A DNA stretch of 64,000 nt, taken from positions 48,963 to 112,962 of the forward strand of contig VYZB01000536.1 in assembly GCA_013397455.1 (NCBI GenBank), in the 5' to 3' direction. This DNA comes from Crotophaga sulcirostris (Eukaryota; Chordata; Aves; Cuculiformes; Crotophagidae). Shown here one piece after another: positions 38,656 through 50,926 of the stretch (position 1 is the first letter of the stretch; every line of letters begins with the position of its first letter). A model generated the notes under the pieces. That model worked only from the letters and a program-made list of their open reading frames with translations. It was not told the origin of the DNA and did not search any database. Position numbers and translations under genes: made by a program.

Positions 38656-41600
38656 GGATCTGCTCTGCTTTTTTCAAATGACATTGCAAACTGAAACAAA
38701 ATTGAGCTAGATGACAACCAGAATGATTAATTTACAAGTCGAAGAGGAAGGAACTGCAGTGGAGGCAAGCAAGGAGTGTACATCACTGAAATGAAGGCAA
38801 GAAGCGGCTTAAAACTACTGCAGCATAAAAGAAAGTAAAAATGGCCTTGTGAGCTGGAAGCTGGTGTGCTAGGGAAATGCACTTACAAACTGCAGGTGTG
38901 CACTAAAGAGATGGAGGCACAAACAGTTCAGTCCTTTGGAGCCATGCGACCACCTCAGCTTATCTGGTGCCTGGAGAGCACTTTGGTTTCCACTGATGCT
39001 GGCCTCAAGCAAAATATCTTAATGAGCCCATCTGCTAGCAGAGTCTCTGTGCTTTCCCTCTCAGCTCTGTGGAGTGCTCCTGGTGATAAACATTGCAAAA
39101 AAAGCAAGTATAACTGTGGTGAAAAAATTTTTAACTGCTCAGAGCAAACCAGAGAAAGAAACAGGGGTCCACCAAGAAAGAAAATAATACAATTAACGAC
39201 TGTCAGCAAAGAATCCCAGACTTGTTTCATTTTATTTCTTGATTTTGCTTTCTTTTTTCTGCTTAATAGATCTTACCAGTCAGGATTTGGCAGAAATTTC
39301 TTGGTTCCATATGAAATAAGTATGAAACTACAGGATGAAAATTCTGTTTCCCCTTTGCAGCCCAGCTGAAGTCAAGCTTGGCTCTGCATGTCAGAGAGGT
39401 TCTCCACCCCCCTGAGAACATCCTGAGCCACTTCAGTGAAGAGGCCTCTCCTTAACCACTCCTCAGGGGCTTGTTTTCAAACACCCAGGCGATGCACTGG
39501 AACTCAGAAGGGTGTGCTTTAATTATTCATTTGAATTTCTGTGCTACATGTTTGCTTCTAATTTTGCCTCAGCTATGCTCATCTATCACTGCTGCCTCTA
39601 TAGTATTTGCCTGCATTTCCCAAAACTACAGTATGGGAAAAATGTCGGCGGCATTTTGTGGCGCTTCAGTTCTCTTGACGTATATGGATGCAGTCGGCAT
39701 TTTCTCACAGCAGTGACAGCAGTGGGACTGGCAGATGGGGCAAAGAGAGCTTTGTTTTTCTAAACAATGTCCTCTTGCCTTCCCTTTTTGCTTTGCCTCA
39801 TAGGAGCAATCAAGCGTAGGATTAAAAATGTTTCCTTGTTTTTGAAAACCAGGAAGAGCAACATACTTTAAATTGCAGCAAAACCCACTACAAGTCATCT
39901 GCCTCGTGGATATCTAGCTCTGGCTTGAGACTGACTAATCTCTGAAGGATTTACCTATTTGGCAGTATTAAATTAACTTGGGAAAACAGACAATATTAAA
40001 TTGGCTTGGGAAAACTCCTACAGGGAAAAAAAAAAGAACAGCTTTAGGGAAAGGATAATGACTCTGTGGCATTTGGTTAATTACCCAAATTGTGAATGTA
40101 CTTCATAAGCAACTAACTTGGAGTAGTTTCCTCAGGAGTCTGACTCCTCAGCAAAAGGAAACCACCACTTTTATAGAAGTCTAAAAACCTTTTATAACAT
40201 TTCCAATTCAAGAAGTGCATTTTTTCCACAAAGTTGTGTTCGTAACTCCCAGGTAAAAGAAGACTGGATTTATTTATTTAGTCTAAAAATTTAATATATT
40301 GAGATTAATGCAATATTCATTTATTGATACATTCATGCAGAAATATCCAAATCTTGCCCCATTGCATATCAGCCCAATACATTTTTCATTATGGCTACAA
40401 AATGGTAACATCTCTTGAAACCATTTCAAGCTCGCAGACCTATTGGCATCTCCTACCTTTGGCTTCTGCTGCCAGTATCAGGTCTGGGATTGGCTTTGCT
40501 GGTGAGCTGTAGCATGTAGTCAGGCGTTGCATGGCTTCTTTCAGGCAGCAATGCCTTAACAAGCTCAGATGGTTTTCCTTAATTCCCCTGACTGATGATG
40601 TTTCCTCTTTTCAAAGCTTGAGATCTTTCTGCTCAGTGGCAGCTCTCCACCATGTGAAATATTAATTGCATAATATGAAAAAGAGCTCTTCAAGGGACCT
40701 CTTCCTTAGTAGTGCTAATGTTGATGGAGCTTAGAGGACCCTCCTTTGGGAAGATGTTTTTCTTTTTAAATAGTAGCAAAGAAAATAGGGAGACGGTAGC
40801 CAAATCCAGGGAGACCCAAACTCAACACAGTAGGTTGTATGTCGTCTTCACTTTTTCTGCTGTAGGGAGTTTTTAAGGCTGCGAAGTTGTGTTATTTTTT
40901 TTGTTCTGTTTCTCTTTACATACCCTCTCATGCTCTACTTCATCTTCCAACCCCTTTGTATAATAAGAATAGGCAAGTCTGTTTCATGGGCCACCGTAGC
41001 TTAGACTATCATGCTGTTCTGGGCCAGGCTGGACGAAGATCAGTTCTGCTGGAAAGCACTAAATGAAGTACCTTTCTTTGGATATAATCAAATATTTTCT
41101 GTAATGCCTTTTTGGTTGGGATGTTGATAGTACCAGAAGCAGACCCTGGAGAAGGCCAGAACAATTCTCTTTGCCGGTGTTTTAGGAAGGTGCTACATGT
41201 AAGTGAAGAAACCAACAGGGGTCTTCAAATAAGTGCCAAGTTCTCTGCTGCTTCTGCACACTAAATGTTACTTAGGTCTCTTCCCAAAGCACAGGCAGGG
41301 AACCTGAGCCCCAAAATACTGCATTGAAAGACTCGCAGGCAAGCCAGCCATGAAGCTGTGAGCAGAAGCCAAACTCTTTTGCAAATTCTGTGCTGTGCCG
41401 GTATTGTATATCCCTAAGTGCATTTCTGTAATGGGCACTTCTAGCCAGAAAGTCAGCTCCCCTTCTCTCAGTGGTATTTCATGCTTTGGATAATGAGCAA
41501 TAAGGGTTTTGTTGGTCATTTAAATGCCACAATTCCAAGCACTTAAACACACTTAGCAGGTTCCAAATCTCTCTGTTTCTAAGCCAAATGGTATTTTGAA

Positions 41601-43403
41601 AAGCATTAAGTTAAGTAGTCCCCCACAATAATTTTGCATTCCCTCTTTGAGCTTTCTGTACCAGAACGCACTTTGAATGTATTGCTGTATTGATTTTGGC
41701 ATTCTGCCATTCTCGAAGTTTTCTTCTGGATTTTTCTACTGGAGTCGTTGCTTCTTCAAAGGGAGATCGGCTCCATGTGCTGCCCACTTGGAGATGACTT
41801 TCCTATTTCTCTTCCTCAAGGGCCAGACGGGAAACTGGTCTCTAACCACATGTGTAGGAAAACCTGGGAGTGGATGTGAGGTCCCTTGGTCGTTGAATCT
41901 TTTTGTTGGCATTCTTTCCCCCTGAAAAATCCGGAAACTTCTGCTACTATGTTAAGAGAAAACATGGCAAGTTTTGTCTTCAAAGACAATTTTTCCAGGG
42001 TGGTCTGAGTAAGTCAACTTAAAGGACAGCAGAAAAAAAAATCCTAATGTAGTGATTATCATAATTAACCACCAGTATCTGAGGATTACCATAGCCATGG
42101 TTACTAGTCCTAGATATGTTAGCATGAACAGAAGAGGAAGCAGATGCAAGAAAACCACAGAATTTTGGTGGGCTGTTTTTGCAGGACGGTCTTCTGTGAT
42201 CACTGGGTGCAGTGGTGAAGTAGCATTCAGTTGTGTTTGGAAATGAGTACAGGCAACGGTCACTGGGTTTGCTCAGTGCTAAGGTCTTACCCACCCTAAG
42301 AGAATGGGAAGCCAAACTCCTGAGGTTTGTCTCACCTCAGTGACTCACTGCCTGCCCGATCAAACTTTGAAAACCAGTTTCTAATTGCAGACATTCGATT
42401 TGAGCCGTCTTGGCCTGACTTTTGAGGAACTCAAAGTTCCCATAGCTCAGGTCAGAGTCAAGAGGGGAACTTGCAGAGAGGATCTACAGCCATTACCTGC
42501 CTGTTCTGAGACCCCGATATGCCTGATGCAGTGGAAGGGAAGGACAGTGCAGCTGACCAGCTGTGCTTCTGGCATGCCATCTCTTTAGCTCAGTGTCTTT
42601 TTCGCAAGGCGATGCACAAAAACTAGTGTGAAAACCAAGACATAGTCTTCTAATCACAAAGAGAAATACTTTCTTTTTCTCTTAATCTGCTTTCTGGATC
42701 ATGGTATCTGCAGTCCTGCTACAGTGTGATAAGGCATGGCATGGAGACTATTTCCTTAGAGTTACTTACTAAAATGTGGGGGTGCACTCTTCGGCTGCTT
42801 GATGTCCCCCTGGAGAATTGAGACAGGGAAATGGGTATTTACTTCCACAGGTCCCAGGCCGGACCTAAACATGAGGTTTCCAAACACAGCTGAATGTCTT
42901 ACCTTGACTTTGAATTTTCCAATTAGAGCCAATACAGTATCTGACTGGTTCTACAACAGGGTTGAGAAGAGTTTATAGTAAATTCCTGTGCTGGTGTTAT
43001 TTCTCATGCAAGCTTCTCAGCTATCAGGTGGGCCACATTTGGCTAATTCAGTCTTGCATTTTTCACTTCTCTCTCAATGCTGTTTGGCTTTAAAGAAAAA
43101 GAGATCTGACAGTAGCTGGTGGGTAACACAGAGCACTGGGATTACTGTTTGTGCAGTGTTTCTGAGCAGCCTGACTGCTGCAGCAGATCAAGTGACAGCT
43201 CTGCACCGTGCTAACGCAGCCCTGCCAAGTTATGCCTGCAAGTCCTGCCCCACTCCTTCTGTGGTCCCTTCTACTTTCATGAGGAGACCTACCTATGAGA
43301 AGATTTAGTAATTTTAAACAAAAGAAAGGAAAATTAAAGAAGATACTATTGGACAGAATGCTATTTCACAGTTGCTTTCAGCCAGGTCAACCACAGCTCA
43401 TGT
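38656..43403. other. Non-coding intron stretch
   Basis: Contains the longest open frame of the window (38866-39369), which has no coding character, and an imperfect 27-bp tandem duplication at about 39963-40015 (attaaatt...cttgggaaaac twice). No exon recognised. Confidence 0.6.
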
Positions 43404-43443
43404 TTGGAATTAAAACCATCAAATTGGAATTAAAACCATCAAA
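43404..43443. repeat. Exact 20-bp tandem duplication
   Basis: The unit ttggaattaaaaccatcaaa occurs twice head to tail without a mismatch. Confidence 0.97.
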
Positions 43444-44805
43444 TATTCAGTAAGAAAAGCAGTGGGTGTCTTGTGCTGCCTTTTCTCCTGGGATTTCATC
43501 AAAGGCTAAATCAAATAACATCATTATTTTTAATGTTAATGAGGTATTCTAAGTGGCATTTCATTTTTTCTTCTCATGAAACAAAAAAAGCTTTAAAACT
43601 ATGGACAGTCCAGTTTTGTTTAGTGGACACACGAGACCTTTGGAGAAAATCTCAGTGGAGAAAGACTCACTGCCTGAGGGACAGAAGGAACACCCTGGCG
43701 ACAAGAAGATTGTATTTTAGAAGTCTAGCTGCATCCTATACTTCTGTAAGGCCGTGTGAGAGGGGTGCTCCCTCAACCTCCACTGCACTGTTTGCCATGT
43801 ATTTGATTGGAAATTCTTTTTCTGGAGCTCACTGCATTGAAAATCTTTATTATGCAAAATTCTCCCCCAAAGTTTGTCTCCTCATCAGTAAGGTCCTGAA
43901 TGCAGATTGCAGTTCTGTCTACAGAGTTACTGCAAAACCTTTTCCATTTTAATAGGTTTTAGGTGTCTCAAGAGACTGTTAGACAATGGAAATTATACAG
44001 TGCGTGTCACACCTGCTGCTATGCTTTTTTTTAAATACCCCAAATGGAGGCAAAAAGGTAAAAGTTTTATACTTAATTTGCCTTCTTTACCATTTCGTAC
44101 AATTACTGTGTGAGTCACTCACTCGGCTTTAAGAATGCTTTGAAGGAGAAAGTTGATTATTAGATACATAAGAATAACGAATCACACTCAATGGAAAATT
44201 CATTTTTCCCTTCTTCTTGTGCCACATTACCCAGACCTTCAATTACTGGGAAAAAAAAAAAACCTGCCTCATATAGAAATTTATCATAGGTAAAAATTTC
44301 TATTAGGAGTAAAATGGCATGAACACCCTATTGATTTTATAAGTAGGAAGCATAGATGAGTTTTGAATGCCAGGGTAATGATATTAGCTATTGTACATCT
44401 CCGGGGAGATTTCATGAGGTTGCCGGCTCTAATTATGAAAATGTTTTCCAGTCACCTCTATTCCAAGAAGCACCTTGCAATTTCTTGTATGTGAAGAAGT
44501 CAGCATTTTAGAGACTCTCAAAATAGACGTGCTATGTAGAGTGAGGCTATCAAGGTTAGAACAGAAATGTCTGGAACAGAATACTCCTTCAGAATTTTTT
44601 TTTTTAAAATGTACCTGAAAAATAGTAAAAATTTTAGTCAAGATGCAAATTTCAGCGATATTTTCTGAATTTTTTTTATTGCTGAATTGTTTTTTTGGAT
44701 GCACAAAACATGATGATTGTCATCTTTATATACCTATGAATGCAACACACAATCAAGGATGGAAGATGTAGCACTGTTTACTGCTCATATCAAATCCTGC
44801 CTGGA
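43444..44805. other. Non-coding intron stretch
   Basis: AT-rich with short A runs; nothing recognised. Confidence 0.6.
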
Positions 44806-44872
44806 ACAAAAGGAGGCACAAAAGGAGGCAGCAGGGCAGCTGAAGGTGCTTTATCCATGTGCCTCCTTTTGT
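44806..44872. repeat. 15-bp perfect inverted repeat plus tandem unit
   Basis: The left arm acaaaaggaggcaca (44806-44820) and right arm tgtgcctccttttgt (44858-44872) are exact reverse complements with a 37-bp loop. The core acaaaaggaggca also repeats in tandem directly after the left arm, so either copy could pair with the right arm. No function assigned. Confidence 0.9.
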
Positions 44873-47800
44873 CTTAGCTTGGGAATAGCTCCTCTGAGAG
44901 AAGTTCCCAGATAATAGGAACCCCTTGGATGTTTTCTCTTTTGTGGAACACCAGGGCTTGTTGGTGAAAACTCTTTGCATGATTTGTCTCTGTAGAGTAG
45001 ATTAGCCTTTGTTATCTGTGGCACTGGAATTAATCACTGTGGCAAACTTTTAGTTTAGGGTATTCTTTAGACAGCTAATGAACCAAAATAAAAAAGATTT
45101 AATGGAGCTGTTACCTCCCTGAGTGCTGCATGAAAGAAAAGCGCAAAACTTACCCTGTTCCACTGAGAGAACTGTGCTGATCTGGCACTTGGAACAAAAG
45201 CCATTAATTGTCTTAAATGATTCCAGATAATGAGGTTTAGTAATTGGCTTTTGTTTTAATACAGCTTGGAAAGGCTAAACCACATAAATCCCTGTAATGC
45301 CTCAGAATAAGCGACAGTCAAGGTAACAGGTAGGTTTGACTTCACAAACAGTGCCTGTCCAAACTGGATAAAGCCTTATCAGTTCAGTTAGTTACATGAA
45401 TGGTTAATTGATATTAAGAATAATTGTAAAATGTGGATTTGTTTGAATACTTTGGGGTGCAGCGTGGAAAACAAGGTCATTTTGTTGCAGTGCATTTTTG
45501 CAAAGAAATACATTGCTATTGATTTTCAGTAGAGCCCAGTTGCTGTGCATCTTAAATTGAAAACTTAAAAGTCTTAAAACCACCTACCTGATAAACTGGG
45601 CTCTAAAGAGCTCAGTGTACTCCTGCTTTGTTTTACAAGTGTGTATCTAAAAGAAGGTGGAAGATGTCTATGCACGGTGATACTCTGCAGTCACATGAGG
45701 GAATGCACCCTCGTTTGACTGCACCATCACATCAGGATTTTCCCTGCTTTTGTGTTGGGGAAATTGCTGGTACGCACACATGCTGATTAGAGAAGGAAAC
45801 AGCAAGCTAACTGTGAAGGTGCCTTTTTCAGTTTCTGTACTGGTTCTGCCAATACCACCCTGTACTACTGCACAATGAAGGCAATCCCCCATCACAAATC
45901 TGAGAGAGCACTTCCTCATGCAGTGCAGCACTTGTAAAAAATAAGACAAGGACTCATATGTTCCTTGACACTTTAAAATCTGCAGGGGAGACGTGTATAA
46001 TAACAGCATTTCAAATCAATTTGCGAGCAGCCTGATTTTAGGAGAACTGAGGTTGAAAGTGTTGCAAAAGAATTTGACTAGAACAAAGCAGCAACCTGAT
46101 TTTACACATCCACATTTATAAAACCCCAAATATTAATATCTCTACTCAATACGTCATTGCTCATCCTTTGTGCTTCATTCTTATTTGGCCCAGTTCCTCC
46201 TTTCCACTTGTACATTATTAATACCAGGAGTCTGCTTTTAGCATTAGGACACTGTGACAGTCATAAAGAAATACATAGTAGTTAATCCCTGACATCTAAG
46301 GGCTGTAAGATCCCAGGAAATAATTTCTCCTTTGTTTTCTTTTTCTTTAAATGGAAATGCTGTGGGGGTGTTTTGGGTTTTTTGTTTTGATTTTTTTTAA
46401 ACAAGGTTTTTGCTGCCAATATATTAGCAAATCTTAGTGTTCATGCAGTATGCTCTGCAATTAACAGGAACTGTGTAATTAACACGTGTCACCACTGCTT
46501 TGTGAAAGCAAGAGGAGATGTCCCTGTCCTTTGTCAGGGGCAACTTATGGCAGCAAATTTGCATTAGAATAGCTGCTTTCCTGGGAGAAAGTTGATCTTT
46601 CTTTCTCCATACTTTTATTCTCCTCATATCCACAAGGTGGGGAGTTCATGATCTCAAACAAATGGAATACCAAAATACTACACTTGAGTCTAGCTATCCT
46701 AAGTTGTGTTTAGTATTTAAATTCACAAAAGAGAATGCTTTTTTTGGGGTGGATATAGTGCACACCGTGCCTGCATGTCCAGCCTGTCTGTTCCTACAGG
46801 CAAGTGTAGCAGCTGACCTTAGCAAGACATTCTGGGAAGATATAGTTGTGAAAGGAAATCTTTAGTGGCATCTTGTGTTATTGGGCTGTATTTGATACCA
46901 AGGCATAACTTGTTGACAGCATCTCTTCCTGAATGACCAAAGCTGTTAGTGTTGGCAGTCCTATTTCTCCTATTGAAAAGATACTTTTGAATCGCAAAAC
47001 ATCTATTGCTAAAGTAAAAATAGCCTTTATTTACATTCATGTTGCATGTGTCATTTCTTGTGTGTCTTTTGCTTTCGCTGTTCTTGTTTCTATCTTCTTA
47101 TGTCTACCCATGTTAATTTTTATTGCTATTCCATTTTTTAGTTTTCTTTTAACTCATCCCTGTGTTATACTTGTCTGTCTCTAACCTGGTTTTCTTTTCT
47201 TTTCCCTTTCCCAAGTCACAGTTGTGTCTAAGTGGTTTTTCGTCTTCCAGATCTGGTTTATTTGATTCACTTAAATGTCCTTCTGCCCTCTGTTCTGTGA
47301 CAGCTCTTGTCTGTTATGTTTCCCTACATATTATTCTCAGTAGGGAACCACAGTCTTAATGTCAAACACACTGAATGTTTAATGCACTCTGAAGGACGCA
47401 GTGTGTTCCTGTATATGTAGTCTCAAAAGCTCCAGAATCAGCATAGACTGGTTCCTCCCAGGACTGAGCCAGAATTTCGACTGATCCGTTAAGTTCTGGA
47501 CATTATAACATCGATATAGACCTGGTGTTGAAGAGCAGGCCAGCACTGTTCATTGTGTTTTCAGATATTTAATGTGTTACAATATTGAGGAGAATGATTA
47601 GACTGAATTTGTTAGCAACCCTCAGGTTGGGTTGTTCGGGAAAAGATGGACTGAATTTGCTAGGATTTCTTCCAGTTTTCTGTGCTAGATATTTGCTCAG
47701 TGCGCCACTGGGTTACAAAGTGGAGAGAATGGTATTGCTGTTGTCTGCAACTTTCAAAATTCTTTATTTTTCATTTTTTAAGTAAATGAACTTCAATGTT

Positions 47801-50596
47801 TTTGACCTCGTACTAGTACTGTATTATTGCCTTCTACTCTTTCTTCTCTTTGGGCTGCATTTTGTGGCTGAAAAGCCTCTTTCCAGAATAGACCATCCCT
47901 ACTCACTTTCCCTTTTTATTGTGGTAAAGGTATTCTGTGGAAAGGGAAGACCTGTATTTAAGATGTGGAAACATTGAAGAGAGAGTGTGGTGGTCTTCAG
48001 TCCAGAATGTTTTATTTCACTACTTAGAAATATCTGTAAGGGCAGAACTTTGATTATGCGCAACTATGCAGTTAATCAGAGTCATTATTTATCTGAAGTA
48101 ATAGGTAGCTTTTGGCACATCACCATTTTCTCTCACCTGGGCTCTGATCCAGCATTTGCTGAGAGCAACAGATGACTTCACTGTCCATTAGCTTAGGCTC
48201 CAGATGTCTGAATGTGACTGTCATTCAGCCTCATGCTTTTAGGACAAGAGTAGGTGGTTGAACAAAGTGAGTGGGTATCTGGATTTCCTTGTGTTCATCA
48301 CGGAGACACTGACTGTTTCTGCCTGGAACGGCTGAGTGTTTGTTTCTGAGTGACAGTTTTTTTCAAGTACTGGAAACAGATCTACACAAAGGCCTTATAG
48401 AATTAACTTCCATAACATTTGCTGCAGGTGAAAATGAAGCTCGATCTGCAGTATTCTTCAACTTTGGATTCCTTACTTCTCCTTTGGTAATTTCTTCAAG
48501 AAGTCTGGAGAAGTTAAAAAAAAATCTTGGTAACTTCCCAGGGAAAACTCTGTTAAATGGTAAAAGATATTCTTTTCTGAGACAATACCCCATGCTAGCT
48601 TTAAATCTGGTGAGTTTTGTATTAATATTGAGCTAGAGGCCATCATAGCATATAATGCATAATTCAGCCTGTTTTCCCAAATGTGTATGATTAACATTCT
48701 TACGAGGAATGGGTTGAGGGTTCAAAAAGGCTATGTATAAATAGTTCAATTAAAGTCAAGAGTATGCAGCGCTTCATACTCAGAGAGAGGAATGTTATGT
48801 ATTTATTAAAAGAGGTTTATTGAACTTTATTTTGCCCCTTTGCTGACAGTTTGGTAGAAGAGTTCTTCACTGCTGCAATGACTTTGAATCGGGTAGCTTC
48901 ATTAATCCCTTCTGAGGACCCTGTGTAGTAAGGCAGTCACTACCCCATCCTCTGTACCATGTTTGAACACCAACTTGAATGGATGGTTGCAGTGAAAAGA
49001 AGCTGAATTGCTGTGTCAAAGGTCCTAAATGATAGGCTTCTTGGCTTGTCACCTGTCTAAAGGATTTGGGCTCTTGGCACTGGTGTTATAAGAATTTGCA
49101 TTGGTCTGCATACCAAACACATACTATGGGAGATGAAGACAAAAAGTGCAGCAAAATTTCTTAATGACACAGATATTCTAGCCATGCTGACTTAAGGACC
49201 AGTAATGCACAAGAAGAGCTCTGTGACTATAAGCTTCTCTCTGTGTTCTGGCTATTGGCTCTCATTAAATTACTACTTTACCCAGTAACCTTGTCTGACT
49301 TAGGAGCCTAGAGATACTGGCACAAAAAGAGCTGTGCATTCATGTGTATTTCAATATAATTGGATTGTTTATGTTTGATCTTTAATTCTGGGTCTGTAAC
49401 GCATCTTTTCATTTATACTATGTTATTGCTATATATTTATCTGTACTTTAAGATTACATTCCATCAGGGGAGTTATTTTTCCTCTTAGAAGTGCTATAAA
49501 TGATGCAGTCCTGTCTTTGCTTATTCTGTGTATATGATTTATGTAACATTGCTATTACATTTTTATTTGCACCTTACTGTTCAAGCTACATGGCCTCATA
49601 TTCAGAAGCAGGTAATGGGGCTGTAATTTTAGTAGATCCACATGTGGGAACAGCAGGTAGTTTGCAACACTCCCTCCCAGTATGATTTTCTAGTATAATT
49701 GATACAGCAGCATGATGATACTTTTAGCAGTTTAACCCCAGTATTTCTCTCCTACTGTGGTTCCTCACATGCCTGAAATCTGAATACTGCAAGTCCGTGA
49801 AGAAATTTGTAAAGCAACGTAGTGCTTTATACATTTAACATAATTTGAGGATTTTGTCACATGAAAAATATCTGGGTTTTTCTCTCTTGTTTATTCCCAT
49901 GTTCAGAATGAATCACAAGTATTGGCAATGAATAACATATATAACAGGAATGAAACAGCATCAGCTTTCAAGAACATTTCAGTCACCTCTTTTGATTAGC
50001 CTCGACAGGGAATATTGGATATGACTTGGGTGTTTTTTTAGCTTGTCTGTAATGAATTGAATTAGATGTAAATACATCCCTGTGAGCATGCACAGTTAAC
50101 AATGAAATAACAGTCCTTCCCTAGATATTATACAATAGGATGGGATGATTTACCAATATAACATAGGCACCTTGGAAATGTAAATAGTGCCTTTTTCTGG
50201 ATGACTCAAGCATGATTAAAATGAAAGCAATAAAGAAAAGGGAAGAAAGGGATGTATAAGGCCAGAAGCCTCTCATAAGCAGACATGCTTGGCTTGTTTA
50301 GACAGAATTTATAGGTCATGCCAGTTTTCTCAAAAAAAACCCCAGGCTGTAGTGTATTTCATCATCTCTACTAACACACCTAAAATAAATCAATTAATCA
50401 TTAATCATCAGAAACCTGTAGAAATAATAATAATAACAGTAATTCAAATGAGTAGGCCCTGTAAGAACATCAGGCAAGTTTGTTTCTCCAGATACTCATT
50501 AGATGCCCTTTTTAAGTCCTACCAAGTTACAGACAAGAGATGATACTCCAAGCATCTTCCCTTTGTGGACAGAATTAATCAGGCATACATAGGCAT
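44873..50596. other. Non-coding intron stretch
   Basis: No exon, CR1 or notable repeat recognised. Confidence 0.6.
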
Positions 50597-50619
50597 GTTA
50601 TGAATTCAGAAGAAAGGCC

Positions 50620-50748
50620 ATGCAGTACCACCTTTTGCTGGTGATTCTACTTGGCTTCTTTATTCTGCAGTCATCTTATGCCGGGATCTTCAACTCTCGA
50701 TGCTCAGAAATCTCTCTGCTCCTCAATCCTACTATTTCAACAAATTGA
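50620..50748 (+). CDS. Candidate small secreted peptide ORF, copy A (42 aa)
   Basis: ATG with a good -3 G, then 42 codons and TGA. Residues 1-21 look like a classic signal peptide: MQYH, a hydrophobic core LLLVILLGFFIL, then polar QSSYA giving an AXA-like cleavage site before GIFNSRC. The mature part would be only about 21 residues with one Cys. The other copy encodes the identical peptide; the three nucleotide differences are all silent (TAC/TAT, CTG/CTC, CTC/CTT). After the TGA the frame continues open for about 19 codons, so this may be the 5' part of a longer, broken frame or of a spliced gene. No good splice donor is seen before the stop. I do not recognise the peptide. Minus-strand frames overlap the region to its right, so chance is a real alternative. 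Confidence 0.28.
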   Translation: MQYHLLLVILLGFFILQSSYAGIFNSRCSEISLLLNPTISTN

Positions 50749-50822
50749 AGTAGAGAAGAAAAATACGGCCGTCCAAATTTAAGCAATTGGACAGTTAGCA
50801 TTATCTAATGGTTTTAGTTTAG

Positions 50823-50906
50823 TGCAACACCCTGAAGGAAACCTGTGTACACTGCGGGATGTGGACATTGGATATGATAGTGATTTCTCCAGTGTCAGAA
50901 TGCTGA
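50823..50906 (+). other. Short Cys-rich open segment within repeat, copy A
   Basis: Directly after an acceptor-like ggttttagtttag, 27 codons then TGA read with four Cys (CNTLKETCVHCG... ending SEC). It is identical in copy B. It would suit a cysteine-rich secreted peptide exon, but no matching donor was found upstream, and a minus-strand frame of about 83 codons (50819-51070) covers the same bases. Speculative. Confidence 0.12.
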
Positions 50907-50926
50907 CCGTAAATACTCCTTTTTGG

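Larger units (their letters stand above)
50597..50926 (+). repeat. Direct repeat, copy A (330+ bp)
   Basis: Aligns without gaps to 63671-64000 with eight mismatches by eye: 604, 614, 617, 619, 628, 706, 711 and about 758 (each +50000). Four of the eight fall in the first 23 bases, and the last ~165 bases are identical. The left edge is abrupt: upstream of 50597 the two copies are unrelated. The right edge is unknown because copy B is cut by the window end. No LTR signature (TG...CA ends, primer-binding site) is evident. Confidence 0.97.

Noticed and set aside
38866..39369. Longest open frame in the window (167 codons, + strand)
   Set aside because: Starts at a GTG, has no splice context, no recognisable motif and a composition matching the surrounding intron. 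One such frame is expected by chance in 64 kb of six-frame sequence.
43473..43952. 159-codon open frame (+)
   Set aside because: No codon bias, domain or promoter context; AT-rich intron background.
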